In this document: positions 16,511 to 24,284 of the stretch, piece after piece
Layout of the letters: each line of letters opens with the position of its first letter
Position numbering within the stretch: position 1 is the stretch's first letter
DNA from: Streptomyces maremycinicus
Lineage (GTDB): Bacteria; Actinomycetota; Actinomycetes; Streptomycetales; Streptomycetaceae
Direction of reading: 5' to 3'
Length of the DNA: 64,000 nucleotides
NCBI RefSeq assembly: GCF_001184025.1
Contig: NZ_BBYG01000015.1
Location: forward strand, 495,826-559,825
Made by a program: the position numbers and the translations under genes
The notes under the pieces: generated by a model
Told to the model about the DNA's origin: nothing
Databases searched by the model: none
The model's input: the letters and a program-made list of their open reading frames with translations, nothing else

Positions 16511-17144
16511 CGGCGGGCCGCCGCAGACACGCCAGTACCTCGTCGGTGGTCGCGACCGTGGCGACCAGTGCGAGGGTGTGGCGGATCATCGCGGGGGTGT
16601 AGTCGGCGGGCACCCCGGCGATGGCGTCCGACGGCACGACGGCCGTGTAACCGCGGTTGACGGCGTCGAAGACGGTGTTCGGGATCGCCACGTTCGCCGA
16701 GACTCCGGTCACGACCAGCGTGCGGCAGCCCAGGTTGCGCAGCAGGGCGTCGACGTCGGTGCCCTGGACCGGCGACAGTCCGTGCAGCCGCCGGACCACG
16801 AGGTCCTGTTCGGCCACCTCGATCGGGGGCGCCGGGCGGGTCGCGTCGGTGCCGGCCAGCTGCTGGACGGGCAGCCGTTCGGCCGCGCGGAACAGCCGCG
16901 CGTTGCGGTTGGCGCCCAGGCCGTCGGGGCGGCGCTCGGCGACGGCGTGCACGACCTGGACGCGGCTCGCGTGAGCGGCGTCGACGAGCCGGGCGACGTT
17001 GGCGAGTGCCCCCGACTCCCGTGCCTCACGGGCGAGTTCGGGCAGCGCGGCATCGGGCCCGACGACGCCCCGCTGGCACTCGACCGTGATCAGCACGGTG
17101 CTCGCCGGGTCGAGGAGGGCGCTGAGCTGTTCGTACGTCGGCAT
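16497..17144 (-). CDS. Isochorismatase/cysteine hydrolase-fold protein, catalytic residues replaced
   Basis: A 215-residue member of the isochorismatase-like hydrolase fold. The ATG (17142-17144) follows AGGAGG. The usual catalytic triad positions are all altered: the Asp of the first strand (..D.Q..) is Glu in VLITVECQRGVVGP; the Lys is Arg in LVVRRLHGLSPVQGTDVDAL; and the Cys of GVxxxxC is Ala in VTGVSANVAIPNTVFDA. The rest of the fold (AGVPADYTPAMIRHTLALVA) is normal. It could be a non-catalytic binding protein, or use another mechanism. It diverges from the PPOX-type gene at 17277. Annotating it as an active hydrolase would be unsafe. Confidence 0.85.
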   Translation of the reverse strand: MPTYEQLSALLDPASTVLITVECQRGVVGPDAALPELAREARESGALANVARLVDAAHASRVQVVHAVAERRPDGLGANRNARLFRAAERLPVQQLAGTDATRPAPPIEVAEQDLVVRRLHGLSPVQGTDVDALLRNLGCRTLVVTGVSANVAIPNTVFDAVNRGYTAVVPSDAIAGVPADYTPAMIRHTLALVATVATTDEVLACLRRPAVRPA

Positions 17145-17276
17145 GACTCCTCCTGGCGTCGGTCTGCGGCGGGCGACGGTAGCCGCCATTGCGCGCAGAA
17201 GGAAGAACACCCATGCTTTCCTGACGGATTTTCAGGAGAGCGGCACGTCCACACAAGAAAAGAATGAGGGGGCCGG

Positions 17277-17744
17277 ATGACCGTCACGCAGCGCCGGGGC
17301 CGGAAGATCATGATGTCGCCGGGTGAACTGGACGCGTTCCTCACCCTCCAGCGCACCTGCCGGGTCGCGACCGTGTCCACCGACGGCGCCCCGCACGTCA
17401 GCGCCCTGTGGTTCCTCTGGGACGGCACGGCGTTGTGGCTGTACTCGGTCGTGCGCAGCAAGCGCTGGGCGGACCTGAAGCGCGATCCCCGGGTCGCGAT
17501 CGTGATCGACACGGGCGAGGAGTACGACGCACTGCGGGGCGTCGAGCTGTCCGGCGCCGTGGAGTTCGTGGGCGAGAGCCCGCGCACCGGCGAGCTGTGC
17601 GCCGAACTCGACGCCGTGGAGACGCTGTTCGCCCGCAAGAACTTCGGCCTGGACGCGATGCCGCACGACGGGCGGCACGCGTGGGTGCGGCTGAAGCCGA
17701 CGAAGATCGTCTCCTGGGACTTCCGCAAGCTGGGCGGTCTGTAG
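17277..17744 (+). CDS. Pyridoxamine 5'-phosphate oxidase-fold (FMN/F420-binding) protein
   Basis: A 155-residue split-barrel flavoprotein-type protein of the PPOX class common in actinobacteria. The conserved opening is LQRTCRVATVSTDGAPHVSA followed by LWFLWDGTALWLYSVVRSKR, the standard strand order, with RSKRWADLKRDPRVAIVID contacting the phosphate of the flavin. The C-terminus reads WVRLKPTKIVSWDFRKLGG, typical of F420-dependent reductases/biliverdin reductase-like families. It probably binds F420 or FMN; the substrate cannot be told. It is divergent from the isochorismatase-fold gene, with about 130 bp between the starts. Confidence 0.85.
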   Translation: MTVTQRRGRKIMMSPGELDAFLTLQRTCRVATVSTDGAPHVSALWFLWDGTALWLYSVVRSKRWADLKRDPRVAIVIDTGEEYDALRGVELSGAVEFVGESPRTGELCAELDAVETLFARKNFGLDAMPHDGRHAWVRLKPTKIVSWDFRKLGGL

Positions 17745-17796
17745 GACCGTTCGGCCCACGGCCCGCCCCCGGTTCGGCGCACCGCCCGCCCGCGGT

Positions 17797-18699
17797 TCAG
17801 CCCACGGCCCGCCCCGCCGCCTTGAGCGCCGCGACCGCCGCCCGGATCGACGGGCGGCGGTCGGCGTCCGCCCGCCAGAGCACATACACATGCCGGCGCA
17901 CCCGCTGCCGCAGGGGAACCGTCACCACGCCCTCCGGCACCGGGTGCCGTCCGAGCAGGGGCGCGATGCACACGCCCAGTCCGGCGGCCACCAGACCGAG
18001 CTGGGTGTGCGTCTCGGCCGCCCGGTGGCCGACGATCGGCTCGACGCCCCGGGAGCGCAGCGTGAACATCAGCCACTCGTGACAGAACTCGCCCTCGCCC
18101 CAGGTGATCCACTCGTCCTCGGCGAACTCCGCCAGATCGACCTCGTCCCGGCCCGCGAGGGGGTGCGCGGTCGGCATCGCGACATCGGCGGGATCATCCA
18201 GGATGGGCGCCTTGACCAGGCCGTCGGGCACCGGCATCGGCTTGTTGTACCAGTCCAGGACGACGGCGAGATCGAGGTCGCCGCGGACCACGCCCGCGAC
18301 CCCGCGCTCCGGTTCCAGTTCGCACGAGCGCAGGCGCAGCCCCGGGTGCGCCTTGCGCAGCTCGGCGAGCGCGACGGGGAAGAGCCCGCGGGCCGCGGTC
18401 GGGAAGGCGGAGAGCCGCAGCTCCCCCACCACCTGTCCGCGCTGGGCCTCCAGATCGGACTGGGCGAGCTCGACCTGCGACAGGATCCGGGACGCGTGGT
18501 CGGCGAGCAGCCGCCCCGCGTCGGTGAGCCGCACCCCTCTGCCCTGCTTGGCGAGGAGCCGCTGCCCGACCTCCCGTTCCAGCTTGGCCATCTGCTGCGA
18601 GACGGCCGAGGTGGTGATGTGCAGACCCAGGGCGGCGCCGCTGACCGATCCGTGCCGGGCCAGGGCGTCCAGGGTGCGCAGGCGCTCCAGGTTCAACAT
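17797..18699 (-). CDS. LysR family transcriptional regulator
   Basis: A 300-residue LysR regulator. The winged HTH is at the N-terminus: LRTLDALARHGSVSGAALGL followed by HITTSAVSQQMAKLEREVGQ, then LLAKQGRGVRLTDAGRLL. The effector domain follows (VVGELRLSAFPTAARGLFPV and onward). It is divergent from an EamA exporter with only 74 bp between the starts, the classic LysR-target arrangement, so it probably controls that exporter and itself. The 3' gap (17748-17815, running into the end of the gene) has GGCCCACGGCCCGCCC-type imperfect repeats. Confidence 0.94.
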   Translation of the reverse strand: MLNLERLRTLDALARHGSVSGAALGLHITTSAVSQQMAKLEREVGQRLLAKQGRGVRLTDAGRLLADHASRILSQVELAQSDLEAQRGQVVGELRLSAFPTAARGLFPVALAELRKAHPGLRLRSCELEPERGVAGVVRGDLDLAVVLDWYNKPMPVPDGLVKAPILDDPADVAMPTAHPLAGRDEVDLAEFAEDEWITWGEGEFCHEWLMFTLRSRGVEPIVGHRAAETHTQLGLVAAGLGVCIAPLLGRHPVPEGVVTVPLRQRVRRHVYVLWRADADRRPSIRAAVAALKAAGRAVG

Positions 18700-18725
18700 G
18701 TAAGCGATGCTACGAGGTATCGCTC

Positions 18726-18733
18726 GAATATTC
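18726..18733. promoter_or_regulatory. Palindromic core in the LysR/EamA divergent promoter
   Basis: GAATATTC is a perfect 8-bp AT-rich palindrome in an otherwise GC-rich 74-bp interval between the divergent starts (18699 and 18774), flanked by CTC and TCG. An AT-rich palindrome with a T-N11-A type layout is what LysR regulators usually bind, so it is the best candidate operator here. Confidence 0.4.
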
Positions 18734-18773
18734 TCGATTGTGTGAGGAGACGACGTACAGCATCGTTACGCTC

Positions 18774-19709
18774 ATGACTGCTGTCACCGCCCCCGCCCGG
18801 ACCTCGCCCCCGCCCGCCGCCACCCGCCCGCGCCGCACCCTCGACTGGCGGCTGCGCTTCGGCGTGCTGTCGTCGATCTGGGGCTTCAGCTTCCTGCTGA
18901 TCAAGGTGGGCACCGACGGCTACGCGCCCTTCCAGGTCACTTTGGGCAGGCTGCTGTTCGGCACGGCGGTGCTGGCGGTCGCGATGGTCGTGAAGCGCGA
19001 GCGGCTGCCGCTCGGGGCCCGCACCTGGGCGCATCTGACGGTGGCGGCGTTCCTCCTCAACGCCCTGCCCTTCTCCCTGTTCGCCTACGCCGAGCTGACG
19101 ATCCCCTCCACCCTGGCCGGGATCTGCAACGCCACCTCGCCGCTGTGGGGCATGGCCCTGTCCCTGGTGGCGCTGTCGGAGGACCGGCCGACCCGGCTGC
19201 GCGTCGCGGGACTGGGCCTCGGTTTCCTGGGCGTCCTGACGGTGCTCGGTGCCTGGCAGGGCTTCCACGGCCTGGACGCCCGGGGCACGGCCCTGGCCCT
19301 GCTGGCCTCGCTCAGCTATCCGATCGGCTGGATCTACCTCCGCCGCACGCTGGCGGACACCGGCTCCTCGGCCCTGTCGATGACCGGAGCGCAGCTGGCG
19401 CTCGCCACACTCCAACTGGCCGTCGTCACCCCGCTGTTCACGACCTTCCCGAGCCGTTTCCCGCTGGTCCCGCTGCTCGCGACGGCCGCCCTGGGCGCGC
19501 TCGGCACGGGTCTCGCCCTGCTGATCCAGTACGGCCTGGTCGCGGAGGTCGGCCCCACGACCGCCCAGATGGTCACCTACTTCATCCCGGTCATCGCGAC
19601 GGCGGCGGGCGTCGCGATCCTCGGCGAGTCCCTGAGCTGGTCGACCCCGGTAGGCGCGGCAATAGTCCTGGCAGGAGCAGCCCTGACCCAGGCCCGCCGC
19701 AGACCCTGA
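18774..19709 (+). CDS. EamA family (DMT) transporter
   Basis: A 311-residue drug/metabolite transporter with ten predicted membrane segments in two EamA repeats. Examples: FGVLSSIWGFSFLLIKVGTD, GRLLFGTAVLAVAMVV, AAFLLNALPFSLFAYAE, ICNATSPLWGMALSLVAL (first repeat), and QMVTYFIPVIATAAGVAILG, TPVGAAIVLAGAALTQ (second). The ATG at 18774 gives a short Pro-rich cytoplasmic N-terminus. Its direction of transport is probably export of a metabolite or amino acid. Control by the divergent LysR gene is likely. Confidence 0.92.
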   Translation: MTAVTAPARTSPPPAATRPRRTLDWRLRFGVLSSIWGFSFLLIKVGTDGYAPFQVTLGRLLFGTAVLAVAMVVKRERLPLGARTWAHLTVAAFLLNALPFSLFAYAELTIPSTLAGICNATSPLWGMALSLVALSEDRPTRLRVAGLGLGFLGVLTVLGAWQGFHGLDARGTALALLASLSYPIGWIYLRRTLADTGSSALSMTGAQLALATLQLAVVTPLFTTFPSRFPLVPLLATAALGALGTGLALLIQYGLVAEVGPTTAQMVTYFIPVIATAAGVAILGESLSWSTPVGAAIVLAGAALTQARRRP

Positions 19710-19860
19710 ACCGGGGGCGCACGCAGACCCTGAGCGGGGGGGCGCCGGAGACCCTGAGCCGGGGCCGCGCTGCGCGGCCGGCGCAGGGTGCGTCGCGTGG
19801 TGGCCAGTCACCTGCCCGGCACAGGATGCGTCGTGTGGTGGCCGGTCCGCCCACCCGGCG
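19690..19860. repeat. Imperfect GC-rich tandem repeats between EamA and MocR genes
   Basis: Two repeat types are seen. GCAGACCCTGAACC and related GAGACCCTGAGCC units recur about every 25-27 bp at 19698, 19724 and 19748; the first copy includes the EamA stop region. After that, CAGGRTGCGTCGYGTGGTGGCC occurs at about 19784 and 19824. The 214-bp gap has no gene of its own. Confidence 0.7.
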
Positions 19861-19923
19861 CGGGGTGCCGGCGCCCGAGGGACCGGCGTCCGCCACGTCG
19901 CGTCCGGTCGGCGGCCGCGCGTC

Positions 19924-21264
19924 TCAGACGTACCCCCGCGCTCCCCCCACCCGTACCGCCGCGGCGACCGCGTCCGCCAGGGGGTCGGTCTCCTCCCGGC
20001 CGAGGGTCGACACCGTGATCCGGATTCCCGGTGGCGCCTCGATCCGGAAGCGGGCCCCGGGCGCGACGGCCCAGCCCGCCTGGAGCAGCCGGGCGACGGC
20101 GCCCGTCTCGTCCGGCACGGGGATCCACACGTTCATCCCGCTGCGCCCCCGCGCCTCGACCCCCCGCTCGGCCAGCGCCGCGATCAGCGCGTTCCGCCGG
20201 CTTCCGTACGCCTCGGCCACCGCCCGCGCGTCCACCGCCCCGTCGGCCCACAGCCGCAGCACCGCCCGCTGGGTGATCAGGCTGACCCACCCGGGTCCGA
20301 GCCGCTGCCGCCCGCGCACCCGGTCGAGGGTGACCTCGTCCCCCGTGAGCACGGCGAACCGCAGGTCGGGCCCGTACGCCTTGGCCACCGAGCGCACGAA
20401 CGCCCAGTGCCGGGTGACGCCCGCGAGGGGGTGCAGCGGGAGGTCGACGATCCCGTGGCCGTGGTCGTCCTCGACGAGCACGGTCCGCGGGTGTGCCCGC
20501 AGCACGGCACGCAGGGCACGCGCGCGTGCGGCACTCACCGCAGCGCCGGTCGGGTTCTGCGCCCGGTCGGTGACGATGAGGGCGCGCGCCCCGGCCTCCA
20601 GGGCGCGACGCACCTGCTCGGGCAGCGGGCCGTCGTCGTCGACGCCGACGGGGACCGGGCGCAGCCCGAGCGCCGGGACGAGGTCGAGCAGGGAGCCCCA
20701 GCCGGGATCCTCGACGGCCACGGTGTCGCCCGGCCGCAGATGCGCGGCGAGGACGCGTTCGATCGCGTCGAGCGAGCCGGAGGCGACGGCCACGGGTCCG
20801 GCCGGCACGCCGTCCTCGTCGAGTCCGGCCCGCGCGAGCCGCGCCAGTCCGGGCTCGAGCGGAGCGTGTCCGTACAGCACCGGCTCACGGTCGCCCTGCT
20901 CGGCGGCCCACGCGAAGGCCGGCGCCAGCGGGGGCAGCAGCGCGGTGTCCGGGTTGCCCGCGGCCGCGTCCCGCACCCCCTCCGACACCTCGACCCGGAG
21001 GAACTCGCGCCCGGTCGTGGCGGGCTTCGACCGCACCCGACTGCCCCGCCGGCCGTCGGTCTCGATCACCCCACGCTCCCGCAGGGTGCGGTACGCGGCC
21101 GCGACGGTGTTCGGGTTCACCCCCAACTCGGTCGCCAACTCCCGCATGGGCGGCAGCAGTTGACCGGGACCCAGCGCACCCGCCCCCACCGCCGCCTCGA
21201 TGCTCGCGGAAATCTCCGCTGCGCGTCGGCCTTTGATCGGATATTCTCCTAGCACAAAGACCAT
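19924..21264 (-). CDS. MocR-type (GntR/aminotransferase) transcriptional regulator
   Basis: A 446-residue MocR regulator: an N-terminal GntR winged helix (ISASIEAAVGAGALGPGQLL, MRELATELGVNPNTVAAAYR, GVIETDGRRGSRV) fused to a fold type I aminotransferase domain. The PLP lysine lies in FVRSVAKAYGPDLRFAVLTG, with DPGWGSLLDLV and TDRAQNPTGAAVS typical of the cofactor site. Such regulators sense PLP or an amine-PLP adduct. It is divergent from an FMN-binding PPOX gene with 26 bp between the chosen starts, so regulation of that gene is likely. The ATG (MVFVLGEYPIKGR) has no Shine-Dalgarno and may be leaderless. Confidence 0.93.
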   Translation of the reverse strand: MVFVLGEYPIKGRRAAEISASIEAAVGAGALGPGQLLPPMRELATELGVNPNTVAAAYRTLRERGVIETDGRRGSRVRSKPATTGREFLRVEVSEGVRDAAAGNPDTALLPPLAPAFAWAAEQGDREPVLYGHAPLEPGLARLARAGLDEDGVPAGPVAVASGSLDAIERVLAAHLRPGDTVAVEDPGWGSLLDLVPALGLRPVPVGVDDDGPLPEQVRRALEAGARALIVTDRAQNPTGAAVSAARARALRAVLRAHPRTVLVEDDHGHGIVDLPLHPLAGVTRHWAFVRSVAKAYGPDLRFAVLTGDEVTLDRVRGRQRLGPGWVSLITQRAVLRLWADGAVDARAVAEAYGSRRNALIAALAERGVEARGRSGMNVWIPVPDETGAVARLLQAGWAVAPGARFRIEAPPGIRITVSTLGREETDPLADAVAAAVRVGGARGYV

Positions 21265-21282
21265 TATGCACTAGTACAATGG
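21261..21282. promoter_or_regulatory. Shared promoter/operator of the MocR-PPOX pair
   Basis: CCATTATGCACTAGTACAATGG: CCATT and AATGG flank an ACTAGT core. It lies on top of the MocR start codon and contains -10-like TACAAT (21275-21280, plus strand) and CATAAT (minus strand). GTACTAGTGC-type sequence is common for MocR operators. Both transcripts would start within or next to this element. Confidence 0.55.
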
Positions 21283-21290
21283 AGAACGCC

Positions 21291-21974
21291 ATGCAGGGGA
21301 CCCCGGAGACGACCACGCGGCCCGCCGCCTACACCCCGACCGACCGCACGATCCCCACCCGGTCCGCGGAGAGGGCCTCGTACGACAGGGACGCCGTGCA
21401 CGCGATACTCGACGAGGGCTACGTCTGCCACCTCGGTTTCGTCCGCGACGGCGTGCCGGTCGTGCTGCCGACCCTGTACGGCAGGGTCGGCGAGACGCTC
21501 TACGTCCACGGCTCCACGGGCTCGCGTCCGCTGCGGATGACGGGACAGGCGGACCCGGGACTGCCGGTGTGCCTGACGGTGACGCATGTCGACGGCCTGG
21601 TGCTGGCCCGCTCCGCCTTCCACCACTCGATCAACTACCGCTCGGTCGTGGTGCACGGCATCGCGTACGACGTGACGGACCCGCAGGAGAAGCGCGACGC
21701 GCTCGACGCCCTCGTCGACCATGTCGTGCCGGGCCGGGCCGCCGACTCGCGCCCCGCCAACAAGAAGGAGCTGGCGGCGACCGCGGTGATCCGCCTCGAC
21801 CTGAACGAGGTCTCGGCCAAGACCCGCACCGGCGGGGTGAACGACGAACCGGAAGACCTCGCCCTCCCCCACTGGGCCGGCGTGCTCCCGCTGCGCAAGG
21901 GCTACGGCGCGCCCCTCCCGGAGGCCGACCTCGCCCCCGGCACCGCGCTCCCCGACTACCTCGCGGTGCCGTGA
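21291..21974 (+). CDS. Pyridoxamine 5'-phosphate oxidase family (NimA-like) flavoprotein
   Basis: A 227-residue FMN-binding split-barrel protein of the NimA/Pyridox_ox_2 type. RASYDRDAVHAILDEGYVCH, then LGFVRDGVPVVLPTLYGRVG and LYVHGSTGSRPLRM, are the family signature; HHSINYRSVVVHGIAYDVTD follows in the barrel. ATG 21291 is preferred over ATG 21279 because GGAG sits 6 nt before it. It may act in B6 salvage or as a nitroreductase-like enzyme; the divergent MocR (PLP-sensing) gene supports a link with B6. The stop overlaps the next start (TGATG), coupling it to the PaiB-like gene. Confidence 0.88.
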   Translation: MQGTPETTTRPAAYTPTDRTIPTRSAERASYDRDAVHAILDEGYVCHLGFVRDGVPVVLPTLYGRVGETLYVHGSTGSRPLRMTGQADPGLPVCLTVTHVDGLVLARSAFHHSINYRSVVVHGIAYDVTDPQEKRDALDALVDHVVPGRAADSRPANKKELAATAVIRLDLNEVSAKTRTGGVNDEPEDLALPHWAGVLPLRKGYGAPLPEADLAPGTALPDYLAVP

Positions 21975-22606
21975 TGCTCATCCACCCCTGGGACGCTCCC
22001 CACGACGACGCCGAATGGCGCGACTGGCTGTCCGGCCACGACTTCGGCCAGCTCGCGGTCAACGGCCCGGCGGGCGAGCCCCCGTTCGTCCAGCCCCTGC
22101 ACTTCGCCTACGACCCCGACGCGGGCGAGGCCCTCACCCATCTGGCCCGCCCCAACCCGCTGTGGCCCGCCCTGGAGGCGGACCCGACCGTGATCCTGAG
22201 CGTGGTCGACGACTACGTGTTCGTCCCCGGCCCCTGGCAGGCGGCGCCGGGTGCCCCCGCCGAGCACGGCACCCCGACGAGCTTCTACGCGGCGGTGCAA
22301 CTGCGCTGCACGGCGCACCTCGTGGACGATCCGACCGCCAAGGCCGAGCTGCTGGAACGCCAGATGGGGCACTTCCAGCCCGAGGGCGGCTCGGCCCGGC
22401 CCGCGGTCGGCGAGGCGCCGTACGGCCGACTGCTGTCCGGCATCCGTGGCGTCCGGCTGGAAGTGACCGGCGTACGGGCGAAGTTCAAGTACGCGGCGCA
22501 CCGGCCGAGCGAGACCCAGGACCGGATCGCGGCCGGTCTGGCCGCCCGAGGCGGCCCACGCGACGCGGCGGCCGGCGCGCACCTGTCCCGGCGGCGCAGC
22601 GCATGA
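21974..22606 (+). CDS. PaiB-like FMN-binding split-barrel protein
   Basis: A 210-residue member of the FMN-binding negative transcriptional regulator (PaiB) family. Visible landmarks: DFGQLAVNGPAGEPPFVQPL and HFAYDPDAG, then HLARPNPLWPAL (the loop that contacts flavin phosphate), VVDDYVFVPGPWQ, TSFYAAVQLRC and RLLSGIRGVRLEVTGVRAKF followed by KYAAHRPSETQDRIAAGL near the C-terminus, which closely fits the PaiB end (K.SQN.P...R..V...L). Its ATG overlaps the previous stop. Despite the family name, an enzymatic role on a B6 vitamer or flavin is equally possible. Confidence 0.85.
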   Translation: MLIHPWDAPHDDAEWRDWLSGHDFGQLAVNGPAGEPPFVQPLHFAYDPDAGEALTHLARPNPLWPALEADPTVILSVVDDYVFVPGPWQAAPGAPAEHGTPTSFYAAVQLRCTAHLVDDPTAKAELLERQMGHFQPEGGSARPAVGEAPYGRLLSGIRGVRLEVTGVRAKFKYAAHRPSETQDRIAAGLAARGGPRDAAAGAHLSRRRSA

Positions 22607-22610
22607 CGGC

Positions 22611-22650
22611 GCGAGGTGCCCCACGGGACGGCGAGGTGCCCCACGGGACG
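22611..22650. repeat. 20-bp direct repeat
   Basis: GGCGAGGTGCCCCACGGGAC occurs twice in tandem just after the PaiB-like gene stop (22606), before the EamA remnant. The rest of the 22607-23159 gap holds only the remnant and two other short repeat arrays. Confidence 0.75.
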
Positions 22651-22696
22651 GCGCGGGGCGCGGCGGGCAGTCGGCCCCACGCCCGCCCGCATCCCG

Positions 22697-23007
22697 TCAG
22701 GCCGGTGCCCCGGCGGTCCGTTCCTCCCCTGACTTCCGCGCCTCCCCTGACTTCCGCGCCTCCCCTGCCTCCCCGGGCTCCCGTGACCGCCGTCCGTCGG
22801 CGAGGGCCAGGCCGGTGACCGAAGCCGGCATCAGCAGAGTCCCCGCGAGGGGCGTCACCCGGAGTTGTTCGCCGAGGACGGCGACCGCCGACACCGCCGT
22901 GCTCACCGGTGCGAGGAGCATGATCACGGAGACGGTGGCGAAGGGCACGACGGCCGCGCCCGCGAAGTAGACGGCGTAGGCGAGGGCCGCGGGGGCAGCG
23001 GCCCTCG
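22697..23007 (-). pseudogene. C-terminal remnant of an EamA transporter
   Basis: The minus strand encodes AAAPAALAYAVYFAGAAVV, then PFATVSVIMLLAPVSTAVSA and VAVLGEQLRVTPLAGTLLMP, which is the last two to three membrane segments of an EamA-type transporter. Upstream the frame meets a stop (TGA near 23010) and the remaining two thirds of the gene are absent. The tail runs into an 18-bp direct repeat (CCTCCCCTGACTTCCGCG, 22731-22765) translated as EARKSG repeats. The nearby complete EamA gene at 23160-24158 is too different to be the missing half. I read it as a decayed gene truncated by deletion next to the repeats at 23031. Confidence 0.72.
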
Positions 23008-23030
23008 GACTTCATCCGCGGGCGGAACCG

Positions 23031-23078
23031 TCGACCCCGGCACCGTCGCCCCCGGCACCGTCGACCCCGGCAGCGGAT
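23031..23078. repeat. 15-bp tandem repeat, three copies
   Basis: ACCGTCGACCCCGGC, ACCGTCGCCCCCGGC and ACCGTCGACCCCGGC follow each other directly. The array sits at the broken end of the EamA remnant and may have mediated the deletion. Confidence 0.8.
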
Positions 23079-23159
23079 ACCGGGCGTGGTTCACGGGAGG
23101 GCCCGCCTCAGGAGGCCGACGGCGGCAGAACGCGTGCGTGCCAAGACAAGATCGACCCC

Positions 23160-24158
23160 CTAGGCGGCGGTTCCGCGGGCCGACAGCTCCCTTTCGGGGC
23201 TGCCGCCGGCCACCGGCTCCGGGGCGCCCTTGGCCGGCGCGGACGACTGCGCGATGAAGGCGCCCAGGAGCACCACCGCCCCGCCCACGATCTGCGGCGC
23301 CGACAGGTGTTCGCCGAGCAGCACCCATGCCAGGACCGTCGCGATGACCGCCTCCAGACAGGCCACGACGCCCGCGACCTGGGGAGAGAGCCGGCGCACG
23401 GAGACCACACCGGTGACGTACGCGATCACCGTCGCGATGAGCACGATCCAGCCGAGCAGCAGCCAGGCGGGGACCTCGGTGCCGTTCATACCGGCGGTGT
23501 GCGCGAGCACGGACCAGTCCATGCTCCAGGGGCGGGAGACGGCGGTCAGGACGACGGCGCCCACGAGCAGACCGTAGGCGATGACGCCCAGCGGATCGGG
23601 GGCCTGGTCCCCGGAGTCGCTGCCCTGGTCGGACAGGACGAAGTAGCCGACCTGGCAGCAGGCGGCCGCGAGCGCCAGCATCAGTCCGAGGACGTCGAAA
23701 CTCAGCCCGGACCAGACCTCGACGACACAGGCCAGCCCGCCCACCGCGAGGACCACGCCGAGCGCGGCGGCGCGGGTCACCGGACGCCGCTGCACGAACT
23801 GCACCCAGCCGAGCACCAGCGCGGGCGCGAGGTACTCGACGAGCAGTGCCACGCCGACCGGGATACGGGAGATCGCGGCGAAGTAGAAGGCCTGGACGCC
23901 CGCCACGCCCAGCAGCCCGAATCCGGCGAGCAGGGCCGGGCGGGTGCGCAGCAGGGCGCGGTGCCGTACGGCGAGCGGCAGCATCACCAGGGCCGCGCCG
24001 GTCACCCGCAGCCACACCACATGCAGCGGATCGAGGCCCGCTTCGATCAGCGGTTTGGCCGCGACCCCGGATCCGCCGAAGGCGATGGCCGACCCGATCG
24101 CCAGACCGAGCCCGATGCCCCTTCCGCGCTTGCCCTCACTGCTCACAGACGTATGCAC
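23160..24158 (-). CDS. EamA family (DMT) transporter
   Basis: A 332-residue drug/metabolite exporter with ten membrane segments. First EamA repeat: LGLAIGSAIAFGGSGVAAKP, LHVVWLRVTGAALVMLPLAV, AGFGLLGVAGVQAFYFAAIS, VGVALLVEYLAPALVLGWVQ. Second: GLMLALAAACCQVGYFVLSD and onward to QIVGGAVVLLGAFIAQ. The start is uncertain: GTG at 24158 (VHTSVSSEGK) is preferred; GTG 24164 and an ATG at 24242 are in frame. A GATGAC/GTCATC inverted repeat lies 19-36 bp upstream of the chosen start. Substrate unknown. Confidence 0.9.
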   Translation of the reverse strand: MHTSVSSEGKRGRGIGLGLAIGSAIAFGGSGVAAKPLIEAGLDPLHVVWLRVTGAALVMLPLAVRHRALLRTRPALLAGFGLLGVAGVQAFYFAAISRIPVGVALLVEYLAPALVLGWVQFVQRRPVTRAAALGVVLAVGGLACVVEVWSGLSFDVLGLMLALAAACCQVGYFVLSDQGSDSGDQAPDPLGVIAYGLLVGAVVLTAVSRPWSMDWSVLAHTAGMNGTEVPAWLLLGWIVLIATVIAYVTGVVSVRRLSPQVAGVVACLEAVIATVLAWVLLGEHLSAPQIVGGAVVLLGAFIAQSSAPAKGAPEPVAGGSPERELSARGTAA

Positions 24159-24176
24159 GGGCACATGATGACAGGC

Positions 24177-24194
24177 GATGACATGAGCGTCATC
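24177..24194. promoter_or_regulatory. Inverted repeat upstream of the EamA gene
   Basis: GATGAC (24177-24182), spacer ATGAGC, GTCATC (24189-24194). A perfect 6-bp inverted repeat in a slightly AT-richer promoter region, flanked by TGACAGG on one side and CACCTGTC on the other, forming a wider imperfect palindrome. Possibly the operator for the exporter gene. Confidence 0.45.
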
Positions 24195-24284
24195 CCCGTT
24201 GACACCTGTCTCATCGGGTGGACTGCCCGGAACCGCCGACAAGGGCGCCGGAGCGGGCTCGGCAGACGGGCGCTTCGGGCAGGC

